From: Benincasa hispida
Taxonomy: Eukaryota; Streptophyta; Magnoliopsida; Cucurbitales; Cucurbitaceae
Length of the DNA stretch: 64,000 nucleotides
Direction: 5' to 3'
Assembly: GCF_009727055.1 (NCBI RefSeq)
Contig: NC_052351.1
Location: 12,223,019 to 12,287,018, forward strand
The notes under the pieces: generated by a model
The model's database searches: none
The model's input: the letters and a program-made list of their open reading frames with translations, nothing else
What the model was told of the DNA's origin: nothing
Shown: piece after piece, positions 1 through 10,919 of the stretch
How the letters are laid out: every line of letters begins with the position of its first letter
How positions within the stretch are numbered: the stretch's first letter is position 1
Program-made: the position numbers and the translations under genes

Positions 1-312
1 TTTTCTCTAATTAAATCCAAGTATAAATTTAACTAGAGTATGCCTCGGTGCAATCTGAGAGTCAAACTCAAGGACATGCGATTAAAATGTGCAGTAAAGT
101 TTTGCTCGATCTTGATGCAGTAATTTGATTATAAAGTAGGCGATGGAGATGTGATATATTTCATACTTTTTCGAGGATTGTTAGTTTTATAATCTCATGA
201 TCGCAAAGCATAATTATTCGTGTAGATTCTTTGACAAGCTGACACATTTTTTTTTTCTTCTTAATTGTTCTCAATAACAAAGCAGAATAACTTGTATTTC
301 TACAAGTTATCA
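1..312 (-). mobile_element. 3' LTR of minus-strand gypsy element, internally deleted and cut by the window edge
   Basis: Positions 1 to about 150 match 9545 to about 9695, and about 152-312 match about 10756-10919, so this LTR lacks roughly 1.06 kb present in the partner LTR. The right edge ends in the palindrome and TCA shared by this LTR group. It is followed by a C-rich stretch that reads AAGTGGGGTG on the minus strand, a plausible polypurine tract. The left end lies outside the window. Confidence 0.8.
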
Positions 313-569
313 CACCCCACTTAAAGTCTAAGTATATCTCAACTCACTCTAAAGGATTAGCTAGACCTCTCAAAGTGCTTCCTAATTCAAAATTTATTAC
401 ATTCACATTTTTTCTTAGCTTTATTTTCCTACCTGTGAAAATATTTCTAGACCTTAGATCCGACAAATTTATTCTTCAAAATCCCGTACTCATTTCCAAG
501 GCTATCTGATATTTCTTTTTCAGAAATGAGCTTATGATTTAAAGTTGACAAAAGTTTCTCTTTGAAATT

Positions 570-597
570 CTCTCTCTCCCTCTCTCTCTATATATAT
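570..597. repeat. CT/TA microsatellite
   Basis: A (TC)n run passes directly into (TA)n. It lies in the 3' non-coding part of the gypsy element. Confidence 0.9.
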
Positions 598-1741
598 TTT
601 TACTAATCCATGCATCTCACCTTCGTTTTGGCTTGCCCCCACGAGTGTCATGCAAACATCCAACTATGAGCAAGGTGCTCTTCTCAGACGTGACTCAAGC
701 CATTGTTTTAATGAAAAATAATATTTTCAAAAATTTTGAATGTATTTAGCTCAAACCTCTCTCACCTCCAAATTTAGAAGGCAGCAAGGTCTTCATTACT
801 AAAAATTGAAGTATATGATTACTTTGGAAAAAATTTGCAAAAGAGGTTTGAGATAAAGCTTGCACGTATACTAGTTGTGAGAAATGTTTCCTAAGGCAAC
901 ATCCTAAGGTTAAGTACTAAATACGTATCGTAACCAATCAAGTATTGGCTAGCACAAGTATCATCATTGAGGTTATTGGCAAAACGTATCAAAGCAAGAA
1001 AAAATATCAAGAAATAACATAAACAATAGACAAATGCAGCAAAAAAAAAAAAAAAAAAAAACACGCGATCAATGAGCAACTTGTCACTTCATTCAATCCA
1101 ATCAATATATAAAGAAATTTGAGAAGACAAAACATCGAATGAAAATTTAAAGAAACAAATTCTACAAAAACACCCCGAAATTTAGTTCCCTCATGCATTA
1201 TTGTTATCATTAGGCAAGGGAGGAAAGACTTCTTCTTTTGGGAAGTTTAGTGGTTGTTGAAGATGCGGCAAGATAGCGGGGTCAATGATCAGCTGAGCAA
1301 GTACTTCTTGGATGTATTGCAAAGTGAATCGAAATTGCTCATGTTGTCGCTACGTCTGATGCTGGATGAAGTTCCTCATTGGAATCTATTGGCATTGAAC
1401 TTGATGAGTTTGATGTTGAACAAATTCTTGGAGCTTGCATTGTTATTGTGCAAGTTATTGGTGCTGTCGCTGGATTGTGGCTTGTTGACAAGTCAGCTCA
1501 TCAAGACCTCCTAAGAGTGGCTCCCGATATCATCGTTCAAGAATTTGTATAGCTCATCAAAGTTTGCGTGCTTATCTTCAGACATCTGAGGAATACTGTG
1601 CTGAGTTCATTCTTCGGTAGGTGGTGGAAACTTGCTAGCCTCACCAACGCCCGATCCTTCTCCTTGATGAAAAAATGGAGGAAGAAGGCTTAGGTCATCA
1701 ACAACATACATTGAACAATGGACGCCTGGAAGATGTTACTC

Positions 1742-3538
1742 CTAAAAAATTGGAGCTTTGCCATTGTTGCTTTCAGGCAGTGGAGAAGATGTGTTTTCTC
1801 TTAGTTCAAAGGGTAATAATAGAGGATAGAAAGGATCTTCAATGAGGGCAGAAGGGTGCTCATTGAGGTCAACTTTAAGTCTAGGTGACTCATTTCTTAA
1901 CTGCTCTTGAGGCGATGAGAGGATCACAACCTCAGAGTTACGAGTGGACAATGGAGTTTGTTATCTAGAGTGCGGTAGAAGGGATCTTTCTTCAACTTCT
2001 TCTCTTCTTTCAGGCTCAAGGCGGAGGGGCAGTGATCACTTATTCTTTTCAACTCTAAGTGACTTAATCATAGTTCTTTCTTCCACAGGCGAGGAAGATA
2101 CATTGTTTGGCTCCATGTTCTCGGAAAACTTCTTCGTCAACCTCCTTCTTTTAGGCTGCGACGGTTGTGGGGAGGCACCTCTTGAGACTGATAAGGTCGT
2201 TTCTTAGGATTTTCTTGCTTGACCACCTCAGGTTGAAACGATGAATCCTTCAACATCCTACGGAGAAGTTTATTTGTGATGATTCCCCGTATAGGTATTT
2301 CTTCATCTTCTTCAAGCACTCCTTGTTGCACTGAGCTTCGTGATTAAGAAGGAAAAGAACAGTTGCCCTCTTGGCTTAAAGAATATGGCTCTCATTTGGG
2401 CTGCAATGATGTGCCCAACATTAATATGGATGTATCGCATGATGTAGTAGATCGCTATGACTCAAACCCTGGAGATGGAATTGTCATGCATGGTGGGGAG
2501 CAACTTTTTTTTTACGAAGGACAACCACATGTTTGCCTCTGGGGTGAGGCTATGCGGTGACAGTGTTTTGATCCCTTTTGTTGAAACTGTCCACTTTGTC
2601 CCAAGCGTGGCTATCATTCTCAATGCTTTTTTTCATTTCTTCTCGCTTTGGTTCCTTCGTGATTCGATTGCCTTTGATCGTGGGGTCTGTGGTTAAGTTG
2701 AAGAGTTATTGATTCGTTTGACGTCGAATCCAATCTTTTCCTCTCCAATCTTGGATTCGTTTGCTATCATGGGGAGTCCCTTCATAAAATGCGTGGACCA
2801 CTTGTGGTTTCAGTTTCTATGGCCCTTCGCATAATTTCTGCCACCTCATGTTTCTTATTACATTCATTATGAAGGCGGGCAGTGGAGCATCCTTGAGGAA
2901 GAACCCGATATCCAATAATAGAGGCGATCACTTCTTCGGTGCGTTCCTTTACGCCGCCTCAATGGGCATTTTGCCCTTATCTTTTCCTCTCTCATCACGG
3001 CCAGTAGATACCCTGTTTCCCTCGCCTCTTTCTTTTGTCGCCGCGATTCTCTCCTTTACTTTGTTTTTAGATTTCTTAGGCTGCTTTTTCCTCACAGCCT
3101 CCCTCTTTTTCTTCTTTCCTTTCTGATTACTACCTTTTTAACGCCGCGATCCTTTGTCTTCTTGGCTTCTTTTGCTGCATCACTACTTTTCTCCATCTCT
3201 CTTTCAAATTCAATTGCGGCTCTATCCACACTATCCATTTTCTTAGTTTCCTGGGGCCTGCATCTCACTGCATTAGCAGCTTATTTTAATTGCATACTTC
3301 TCTATCGAACTCTACACCCGTGATGACACTTTATGCTTTCTTTCTCAGATCCTAGAAGCTTTTCTTCATCTCCTTTGATTTTTTAGCTGCCTGAGCCACT
3401 AACCACTCCACAGAGGATGTGGGGAAATGTATTTCTTCTTCAACTACCACTTTAGCGTTTGGATGCCTTCGCTGCAGTGGTGTTTCCTTTTCACTCTCTT
3501 CTTCCTTATCTAGATCTATTATAAGTACGATCGCCTTG
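1742..3538 (-). pseudogene. 3' extra ORF of the gypsy element, distal part (plant transposon protein-like), broken
   Basis: This is the downstream part of the ORF that begins at 5528. On the minus strand, several open pieces in changing frames follow one another. They include an acidic start (DLDKEEESEKE), a very basic Lys/Arg-rich middle, and around 2700-2900 a stretch resembling the FYxG...RGK region of the 'putative plant transposon protein' domain that accompanies gag-pol in some plant gypsy elements. Many stop codons are present, so no product is expected. The function of this ORF is not known in general. The domain resemblance rests on a few residues and could be wrong. Confidence 0.45.
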
Positions 3539-3543
3539 CTCGT
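3539..3543. repeat. Target site duplication CTCGT, left copy
   Basis: The same five bases recur at 4970-4974, directly after the CA end of the enclosed solo LTR. Confidence 0.85.
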
Positions 3544-4969
3544 TGATAACTTGTAGAAATACAAGTTATTTGACCTCTTTTATCTAAAAAAATTAAGAAA
3601 AATCAAGAACAATGCGACAAAATTAGTTAGAAATTCATGATATCATCATATTATCGATCACGTGTACAACATCTCATAACCCTTAAAAGTTATCAAATTG
3701 TGATTTTTGAAATGCAAAAAACCTACCATGCGATCAATAGTTCATCACGAAGGAAATTCCTGATGCCAACATTGAAACTGCATAGTTGGAAAAGCATATA
3801 GTCATGCGATAAAAGAAAGGGAAGGTGACATTACGCATAGGCGGTGGAAGTCAAATCAAAGACCAAGTTGGTAGTTGACAAAAAAGTTTCACGGCAAAGC
3901 CAATGAATTTTTTATGTGAAGAAGATGGTGCGTCGGGGTACGGAATTTAATGCATGCCGTCAGAATAATCATTAGTGAGAGATGAAAAAGCTACCTCATG
4001 ACGCCTATAAATACCCCACAAGATTTTCATGCAAAAAAAAAGTAAGGAGACGTTGGAAAAACTCTGCAAAAATCTTCACTTCACATATTTCTTTTGAGCC
4101 CTCGTGAAACCTTGAGTAAAAACTCAAGAGCTCTCTTGGAGCAAAAGGGAAGCCATATTCTTCAACACAATCCTCAAGAAGTAATTGTTTAAAGAGCCGG
4201 AAGGAGCAAGAAACTGTTACCTACGACTTGACTTTCTATCTCTATCTCTATATCTTCTTTTACTACAATTGTTCATATTGTAAAACGTAGAAAAACTCAT
4301 TTTATCAATATGAATGCATTCACAATTTATTATTTATCTATCTCTTCATCTTTATCCATGAATAACTAATTTCTGTATGGGTTGAGAATCATTGCAACTA
4401 ATATGAACTAAGTAAAGCCTGATCATGTGTTCAACCGATTATATGCATGCTTTGTAAATTGTTTGAATCAGTTGAGAGATTGCTTTAAATAGACTGAATT
4501 TATACTTGAAAATTAAAGGATTTATACCACATAAAACAAGAAGAGATTATTTTTAGAAATAAGAAATATCTCTTGCATTAAAAGCCCATCACATGTATCA
4601 TAGAAATAGGACAATGTGGTTAAATACACTGAGAAGTGTAGTTATGATTTGTGAGTAATTTGCTTGAATGCATGGTTTGTGCATTTACTTAGGGAATGTT
4701 AGTGAATATGTGCCTCAATCCTAATTCATCCCTTGGAAAACTCCATCGCATTGCATAAGCTGCTTTCGTTACGATTGTGATTTCCAACGCATTCATCATC
4801 TTTCATTTCAACACTTAGGAACATAAACTCAATAGCAAGCAATCCTTATGTTAAACTTTGGACTTACCAAATGCCTAGTTAGATTTACACTTGCATTTAA
4901 TTAGGCAAAACAATGTGTTCTTGAAGACATCATAGAGCATTTAACAATCGCATAAATCAAAATGCATCA
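3544..4969 (+). mobile_element. Solo LTR, opposite orientation to the host gypsy element
   Basis: It starts TGATAACTTG and ends GCATCA, and perfect CTCGT copies flank it. At 1426 bp it matches the host element's right LTR (about 1435 bp) in length and in scattered blocks. The shared blocks are the terminal palindrome, a GCGGTGGAAGTCAA block, a GAATTTAATGC block and the end segment near 4875-4915. A TATA box (CCTATAAATACC) lies at about 4003-4016. No internal coding sequence is attached, so it is a solo LTR left by LTR-LTR recombination. It sits inside an ORF whose frame is kept on both sides. Confidence 0.9.
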
Positions 4970-4974
4970 CTCGT
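4970..4974. repeat. Target site duplication CTCGT, right copy
   Basis: Identical to 3539-3543, which fixes the limits of the solo LTR. Confidence 0.85.
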
Positions 4975-5528
4975 CTTTGTTTCATCTTCTCTTTGCCCAG
5001 CCATCGACTTGCTCGGTTGGTTTACAATGCCTTCATCGTCCAGGCTTTCAAGTGGCTGCATCAAGATCTCACCAAATACCTTCCTTTTATCTCTTATCCT
5101 CACCTCACTAGCGTGCATCAACTCGCTAGCGTCAGACTGATCTAGACGCATCCCCAACTCAGATCTGTTGGGCCGGACTTCTTTCTCGCATAGTCTGGAT
5201 CTCCACACTAGTTTTAGTTTTCCTTTCTAATAGTGATGATGATTGTGAAAGTGCTGAGGTTTGAGAGAAGACCATGGTTGGCGGCGTTAGGAGGATTGGG
5301 TCGATAAAATGGGTCTTTAGGCAAAAGAAGGGCATTTTGGTGGAAAGGATTTGCTTTTGACGACGTGATTTCCACCGGGTGTAGATTACTTGTTGGTATC
5401 ACGACTTCATAATGATGGTCAGTGGATGAAGGTTGTGAAAAAACTCCCAGTTGTGATGTGGTGGCGACTTTGACGGTGGTTTTCGGGCTATCCATGAGTC
5501 GATTTTTGTGAGGAAATGTAGGAAACAA
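4975..5528 (-). pseudogene. 3' extra ORF of the gypsy element, proximal part, broken
   Basis: Two open stretches on the minus strand, 5528-5214 and 5208-4957, are separated by a stop and together encode about 180 residues. The first is rich in Pro, Ser and Thr; the second is charged. The second reaches the solo LTR, and its frame continues on the far side at 3538 when the insert and one target copy are discounted. I recognise no catalytic motif. It follows integrase, where some plant gypsy elements carry an additional or env-like ORF; neither membrane spans nor a signal peptide are visible here. Confidence 0.45.
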
Positions 5529-6039
5529 GGAGAATCAGAGTGTTAAGATAATTGCTGAAAAATTTGCATAGTGAACCCTTGGTGAGAGATGTATGAGAAT
5601 GGAAAAATGAAAGAGTGGATAAGAAAAGGCTATTTACAGGGATTGGTGGGTAGGTGAAAAAATCTAGGCATGACGCGAGCGTTATGATGGCGCATTAAAT
5701 AAAAGGCAGACGTGACGTTGCGTCAGTGGCACACGTGACTAGTGTCCTTTCAAATCCCACTAATGGTTGCAATTCCACTCGGTACCCTTGCATGGGTTGA
5801 GTGTATTGAACGCATCCTACACTCAACCCAACAATCTTTTAATTTTTTGAGAATCCAATTTTCATACAATCTATATTGAAGACAGCCAATCACCACAAAA
5901 CTTCAAGCAATATCCAAAAAGAGGCAAAAAAAAAAAAAAGGAAAACAAAAGAATCATCGAACTAAAAAGGAAATAAAAACAAAAAGTTAGGATGTAGATG
6001 TCATCATTTCACTACAGGGACCACCTTTATGTTCTTCAC

Positions 6040-6939
6040 TCGGGTTTTCCAAGATCAGTGGAGATTTTGTTGCGATCAACCTCACCTTCATAATAGGATT
6101 TAATGAGTTACTCGTTTACTTTAAATACATTAGTTCCATCGTCATTAGTTAACTCCACAACACCATGCGGAAAGATTTCTTTGATTATGAATGACCAGAC
6201 CAACGCGATTGCAATTTAACTGGAAATAAACGAAATCATGAGTTAAACAGGAGAACTTTTTTTAACCAACAAATAAAGTTTTCTTATAGATGTGTTGGTC
6301 ATGCCAACACTTAGTTTTTTCTTTATAAATTTTTGCATTCTCATAGGCCTGAAGCCTCTATTCATCAAGCTCATTTAACTGTAATTTTCTTACCTCGCTA
6401 ACCACTTGCAAGTCCAGGTTTAACTTCTTTGTGGCCCAATGAGCTTTGTGCTCCATCTCCAAGGGTAAATGGTATGTTTTACTGAATACCAACGTATATG
6501 AAGACATACCAAAAGGTGTCTTATATGCAGTGCGATAGGCCCATATAGTTTCATCGAGCTTAATCGTCCAATCTTTTCGAGTAGTATTTACCACCTTCTC
6601 CATGATGGACTTGATTTCTCGATTTGAAACTCCGGTCTGCCCATTGGTTTGCGGGTAGTACGTCGTGGCAATCCTATGATGAACATTATATTTAATTAGC
6701 AACTTAGTAATGATGCGGTTAATGAAAAGTATACCTTCATCGCTAATGATCGCCCTTGGGGTGTCAAACCTCATAAAGACGTGCTTCTGGAGGAATTTGG
6801 ATACTTTTGCCGCATCATTCTTAGCACAAGAAATAGCCTTAACCCATTTAGATACATAGTCAACAACTATCAAGATGTAGTTATGGCCGCATGATGGAGG
6901 AAACAGGCCCATGAAATCTCTACGGTTGTAGGGATACAT
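6040..6939 (-). pseudogene. Ty3/gypsy integrase, C-terminal region decayed
   Basis: Integrase joins element cDNA to host DNA. The open part (6939-6358, 193 residues) shows the core domain with VVDYVSKW (first catalytic Asp), ISDEG (second Asp) and the QTNGQ motif. The next position, usually Glu, reads Gly (QTGVSN), so the third catalytic acid appears lost. The N-terminal zinc-binding domain is absent. After the stop near 6358, the remaining C-terminal domain can be followed to about 6040 in broken frames. Protease lies immediately upstream on the minus strand, where reverse transcriptase and RNase H should come first. The element could not supply an active integrase. Confidence 0.8.
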
Positions 6940-6949
6940 TGCCTGAAAA

Positions 6950-7600
6950 TATGATCAAGACTGCGCTTGTATAGATGGGGTTCATCATTATAGTTGGGGA
7001 ATTCTAACTCCTTGAGAACGTTGAATTTGATTTTTTGCGCATTAACTTCTATTGTGATTTCCTCTTTATGCACATCTATTTGTGTGTGTCCAGTGGATAA
7101 AAATGGTCTACCCAGAATGATGAACACATCACGGTCCACTTCGTAATCAAGAATTATGAAGTTTGCGAGCATGATGAATTTATCCACTTTTATCAATACG
7201 TCTTCAATCATCACTTATGGTCACGCAAGAGAATGATCATCCATCTGAAGTGTTACTGAGGTTGGTCACACTTCACCAATTCCTAACTTCTTAAAAGTGG
7301 AAAGGGGCATTAGATTTATGCTAGCCCCCAGATCGCATAGGGTTTGCCTTATGTCAACGTTTCCTATGGAGCAAGGAATGGTGAAACTTCTAGGATTCCT
7401 TATCTTTGTTGGAATCTTTTCTTATATTATCACACTGCATTTCTGAGTGAGTGCTACCATTTCAAACGCTTCAATCTTTCTTTTTCTAAAAATATATCCT
7501 TTAAGAACTTCACATACGAAAACATTTATTCTAATGCTTCAATTAAATGGATATTGATGTGCAATTGTTTTAATACCTTTGGGAAGCGTTAGAATTGATT
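6950..7600 (-). pseudogene. Ty3/gypsy aspartic protease fragment
   Basis: Around 7335-7270 the minus strand encodes the active-site motif DLGAS followed by INLMPLS, typical of plant gypsy proteases. The open stretch 7214-6870 continues with the ILGRPFL motif, the C-terminal hallmark of the fold. The frame then runs without a gap into integrase sequence in another frame, near 6940. A deletion between protease and integrase, removing reverse transcriptase and RNase H, is the simplest reading. Stops lie between the two protease motifs. The upstream part near 7350-7600 is poorly preserved. Confidence 0.7.
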
Positions 7601-7699
7601 TTCATCATTCCTTCTTCTCAATCTCTGTAGATATAGCAGTGGCCGCATCTCTACTGATGCTTGTGAAGTCGAAGCCTTCTCGAATAATTCTTTATGTTC

Positions 7700-9290
7700 G
7701 TTCTCATGCTCTTTTACTGTCTGGTTTGTTGTTGTTGGTTTTTATACTTGCTCGAGGGGGGTTGTTGGTAAAAAAAAATGTCTTCATTCTCTTCTTCTAC
7801 TGGTCTGAAAAGTGGGCACTTTTCTTTAGAATTTGCGTTAAATGGTTTTCCACTGTGCAAAGTCACCACATGATATTGCTCTTTTTTTGAGTTGCCCGCA
7901 TGACGCGACGCTTCTGTATTACTTGGCAAAGCCCCTTGCGATCTGTTCTTAAGTTCTCCTGCAAGTTGCCCCACTTAGTGCTCTAAATTTCTGATCAAAG
8001 ATGCCTGCCTTTATAACAAGGCATCGTTCTTTTGAATATATTCTTTCAATAGGTTCTCAAGTGGTGATGACAAGGAAGATGGTTGTTGTGATGGGTCAGG
8101 TACTTGATCATGTCTTTGCTGTTCTTGGTAGAACATAGGTGGTCCACCTTTATTCATACAACAGTTACCATGTTGATCTACATTAGGTTGTTGATTACCT
8201 CCCCAAGAGAAATTTAGGTGATTCCTTCAACCTGCATGGTAAGTGTTATAGAAGGGATTATTCTTAATAAAGCATACTGATTGAGAGTTATACAGGCACA
8301 TTTCAGGGGTATGTGGTCCATCGCATGTTATATAGCTTAGATCCAGTACTTGATTCATAGACTCCATTTAGTTACCATTCTTTCTGCCATTCTTGTTCAT
8401 AGTCATCGCTTGCAACATTTTTGTCATTGCGGCCACTTCCGTTTGAAATGCTATAATAGTGTCATTATCTGATTTCAAAGTATTTCCACTTTCAGAACTT
8501 GATCATGATTCGAATCCATTATCCTCCCAATCTTCATGATTTTGAGAAATTTGATCCAGTATAACTTTAGCTTTAGTGTATGTCTTCTGTAGTAGGCCTC
8601 CTTCTGCCGCCGAATCGGGCAAACCATTATGCGGCCAATTTTGTACTAGCTCTTAAATCTCTTCCAAGCTTGACTCAACGTTTCCCGATCCTTCTGTTGA
8701 AAATTTTTGATTTCTTGCCGCCTCTTGACATTCTCAGTGGGCCAAAAAAAATTCTTCATAAACTTAGCTACCATTTTCTACAATGAAGTGATTTCTCTTG
8801 GCTTCTATCCGTATGCCCATTGTTTAACCTCATCCTTTTATGAGAATGGAAACTAAAACAGTCTGATCTCTTTGCCAGTAACGTTTGGAATCACAAATGT
8901 ATTGCAAATTCCGAGGAAGCTTTTTAGGAGTGCATGTGAATATTCTCCAAGTGCACCTCCAAATTTCCCTGTCGTTTGGATCATTTGAAGTATCATCGAT
9001 TTCATTTCAAACCTAGCCCCTTCAATAGACGGTCGCAAAATTCCTAGTGAGAAATCATACAAATTAGGTGATGCATAGTCTCGAATAGGGTTGTTGTGAT
9101 CATTTGCTAAAAGTATAGGGTTTTCCATTGCCAATGTGTTGTTCATCGCACTATTTCTTGCGTTGTTGGTTGCATTCGGTGCTACTGGATTGTTGAGTAC
9201 ATTAAGAACCAAGGGGTTGGGTTGTTCATCCATTGCTCGAGCTTTGTTCCTTTGACGCCTTTTTCTATCGTTTCTTATCCAAGATGGAAT
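7700..9290 (-). pseudogene. Ty3/gypsy gag, multiply broken
   Basis: Gag forms the particle that packages element RNA. The clearest open part is 9233-8853 (126 residues): an Asn-rich N-terminus, then NPIRDYASPNL and a conserved helix-rich section ending IPNVTGKEIRLF, where the retrotransposon gag domain normally continues. It continues in shifted frames with stops to 7974-7714, a Gln-rich segment containing VVTLHSGK, the usual link between gag and protease. No CCHC zinc knuckle was found. ATG 9233 is the first Met of the open stretch, but homology seems to start slightly upstream. Confidence 0.7.
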
Positions 9291-9484
9291 GTCCGCTCGA
9301 TTTCAGGGTCATATAATAGCTCAAATGATGTGCCTTTGCTCATACAATGTCTTGCAATCCTTGGACACGGATGCAATACACTTGAAATCGAGTTCCTGTG
9401 AAAATCAAAAGCACAAAATTTTAGGACAATTTTAGTTGCTAATGTCTCTAGCAATTCCACCAAAAACTTGTTGCCATTTAGATT

Positions 9485-10919
9485 GGTGCGAAGAAATGTC
9501 TTATCTCGTGCTCTTCAATGTAGCAATTTCTTCTAGATGCAATGTTTTCTCTAATTAAATACAAGTATAAATTTAACTAGACTATACCTCAATGCGATCC
9601 GAGATTCGAACTCAGGAACATGTGATTAAAATTTTCGATAAAGTTTTGCTCAATTTAGATGCAGTGTTTTGATTAGAAAGTAGCCGATCGAAATGTGTGT
9701 ATCTAACCATCTTATTTAGTCTACACAATGGGATGGATGAAATGGATGCAATGATAATTGCAATTCAAAGTAAATCGTTATGCAATGAAAACAGATGAAA
9801 TAACAATAGATGAATAGGGTTGAGAAAGATTCACGAACATTTAAGCAATGTATAAGTTATGCATTCATGCCAGAAACTCATGATGAACGAACTTCACCTC
9901 TCGATTTTTTGATGCCACACTATCCTATCTCTAGGATGTATGTGATGAGTTTTGATTGCGAAAGATTATATTTTGTCTCAAAAGTTACTTCTTTCCTTGT
10001 TAATTGGTTCCACAATCACTTTCTTTCTCAAGGCATTGATTGTTTTGTACTAGATCAATCTCTCGATTTAATCTTAGCAATTCAATAAGCACATATTAGA
10101 ACAAGATGAACACTTACTTATGCATGACTTAATAAAAAAAATTGTTAGCTACTCTTCCTCAATCTATAGAGAATTTAGCTACTCATGCTTGTGGAAAAAG
10201 ATAGAGATATATGAATTATGGAAGGAATTGCATTCATATTAAAAATAGTATTCTTCAATCACTACACTTAATACAAACATAAAGGAATAGAAGATGCAAG
10301 AAATAAAAGAGAACTGAAGAAAGCAAGTCGTAGGTGAGAATCTCTTGCTCCCTAAGGCTCTCACTCAGAATTCTCACAAAAGAAGCTTGGAGGAACAGTG
10401 GTTATGGCAGATTAAGGTAGAGTTTTGATAGAACTTCCCCTCTCTCGATGGACGAAGTCCTACTTTTTCAACTTCTTTGATGGGCTATTTATAAGCGTCA
10501 AAAGTGAAGGTCATCGCCTCTTTCTAATGATGGTCTGACGCCTCGCATTAAATTCAATGCCTTGCTGTACCGCTTGCTATGCGTCAAAGATCCACTGGCT
10601 GTGCATGCTCTGTTGACTTGACTTCCACCGCTGACGAATATGTCCTTTTCTGCTTGTCATGTTTTTCTTCATCGCGTGGTAAAGTTGGTGTTGAACTGAT
10701 GCGTTTTCAATTGTAGCTTGTTTCACTTCTTTTTCATTCATCATGCGTCCAAAAGTGACATATTTCATACTTTTTCAAGGATTGTTAGCTTTGTAATCTC
10801 ATGATCGCAAAGTATAATTATTCATGTGGATTCTTTGACAAGTTGACGCATTTTCTTTTTATTTTTCTTCATTGTTCTCAATAACAAAGTAGAATAACTT
10901 GTATTTCTATAAGTTATCA
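9485..10919 (-). mobile_element. 5' LTR of the minus-strand gypsy element
   Basis: The right edge (10919) is exact: on the minus strand it starts TGATAACTT and carries the terminal palindrome. The left edge is approximate (TGGTGCG or TGCG at 9485-9488), chosen by matching the 1426-bp solo LTR and by the decayed primer site next to it. A minus-strand TATA box (TTATAAATAG) lies near 10485-10495. The flanking target copy cannot be tested because the other end of the element is outside the window. Confidence 0.75.

Larger units (their letters stand above)
313..9484 (-). mobile_element. Internal region of a decayed Ty3/gypsy retrotransposon
   Basis: Read on the minus strand, the order is gag (about 9290-7700), protease (about 7600-6950), integrase (about 6939-6040) and a further 3' ORF (5528-1742) interrupted by a solo LTR. 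Reverse transcriptase and RNase H are missing between protease and integrase. Stops and frameshifts occur in every domain. The primer site next to the right LTR is decayed: TGGC is still visible near 9464-9475, but the rest of the tRNA-Asp type match is gone. The gag and integrase resemble the Athila/Tat group of plant gypsy elements; this clade call is from family knowledge and was not tested. Confidence 0.75.

Noticed and set aside
1254..1514. 86-codon Leu-rich plus-strand frame
   Set aside because: It lies antisense in the 3' part of the gypsy element, and the Leu run reflects a TTG-rich strand only.
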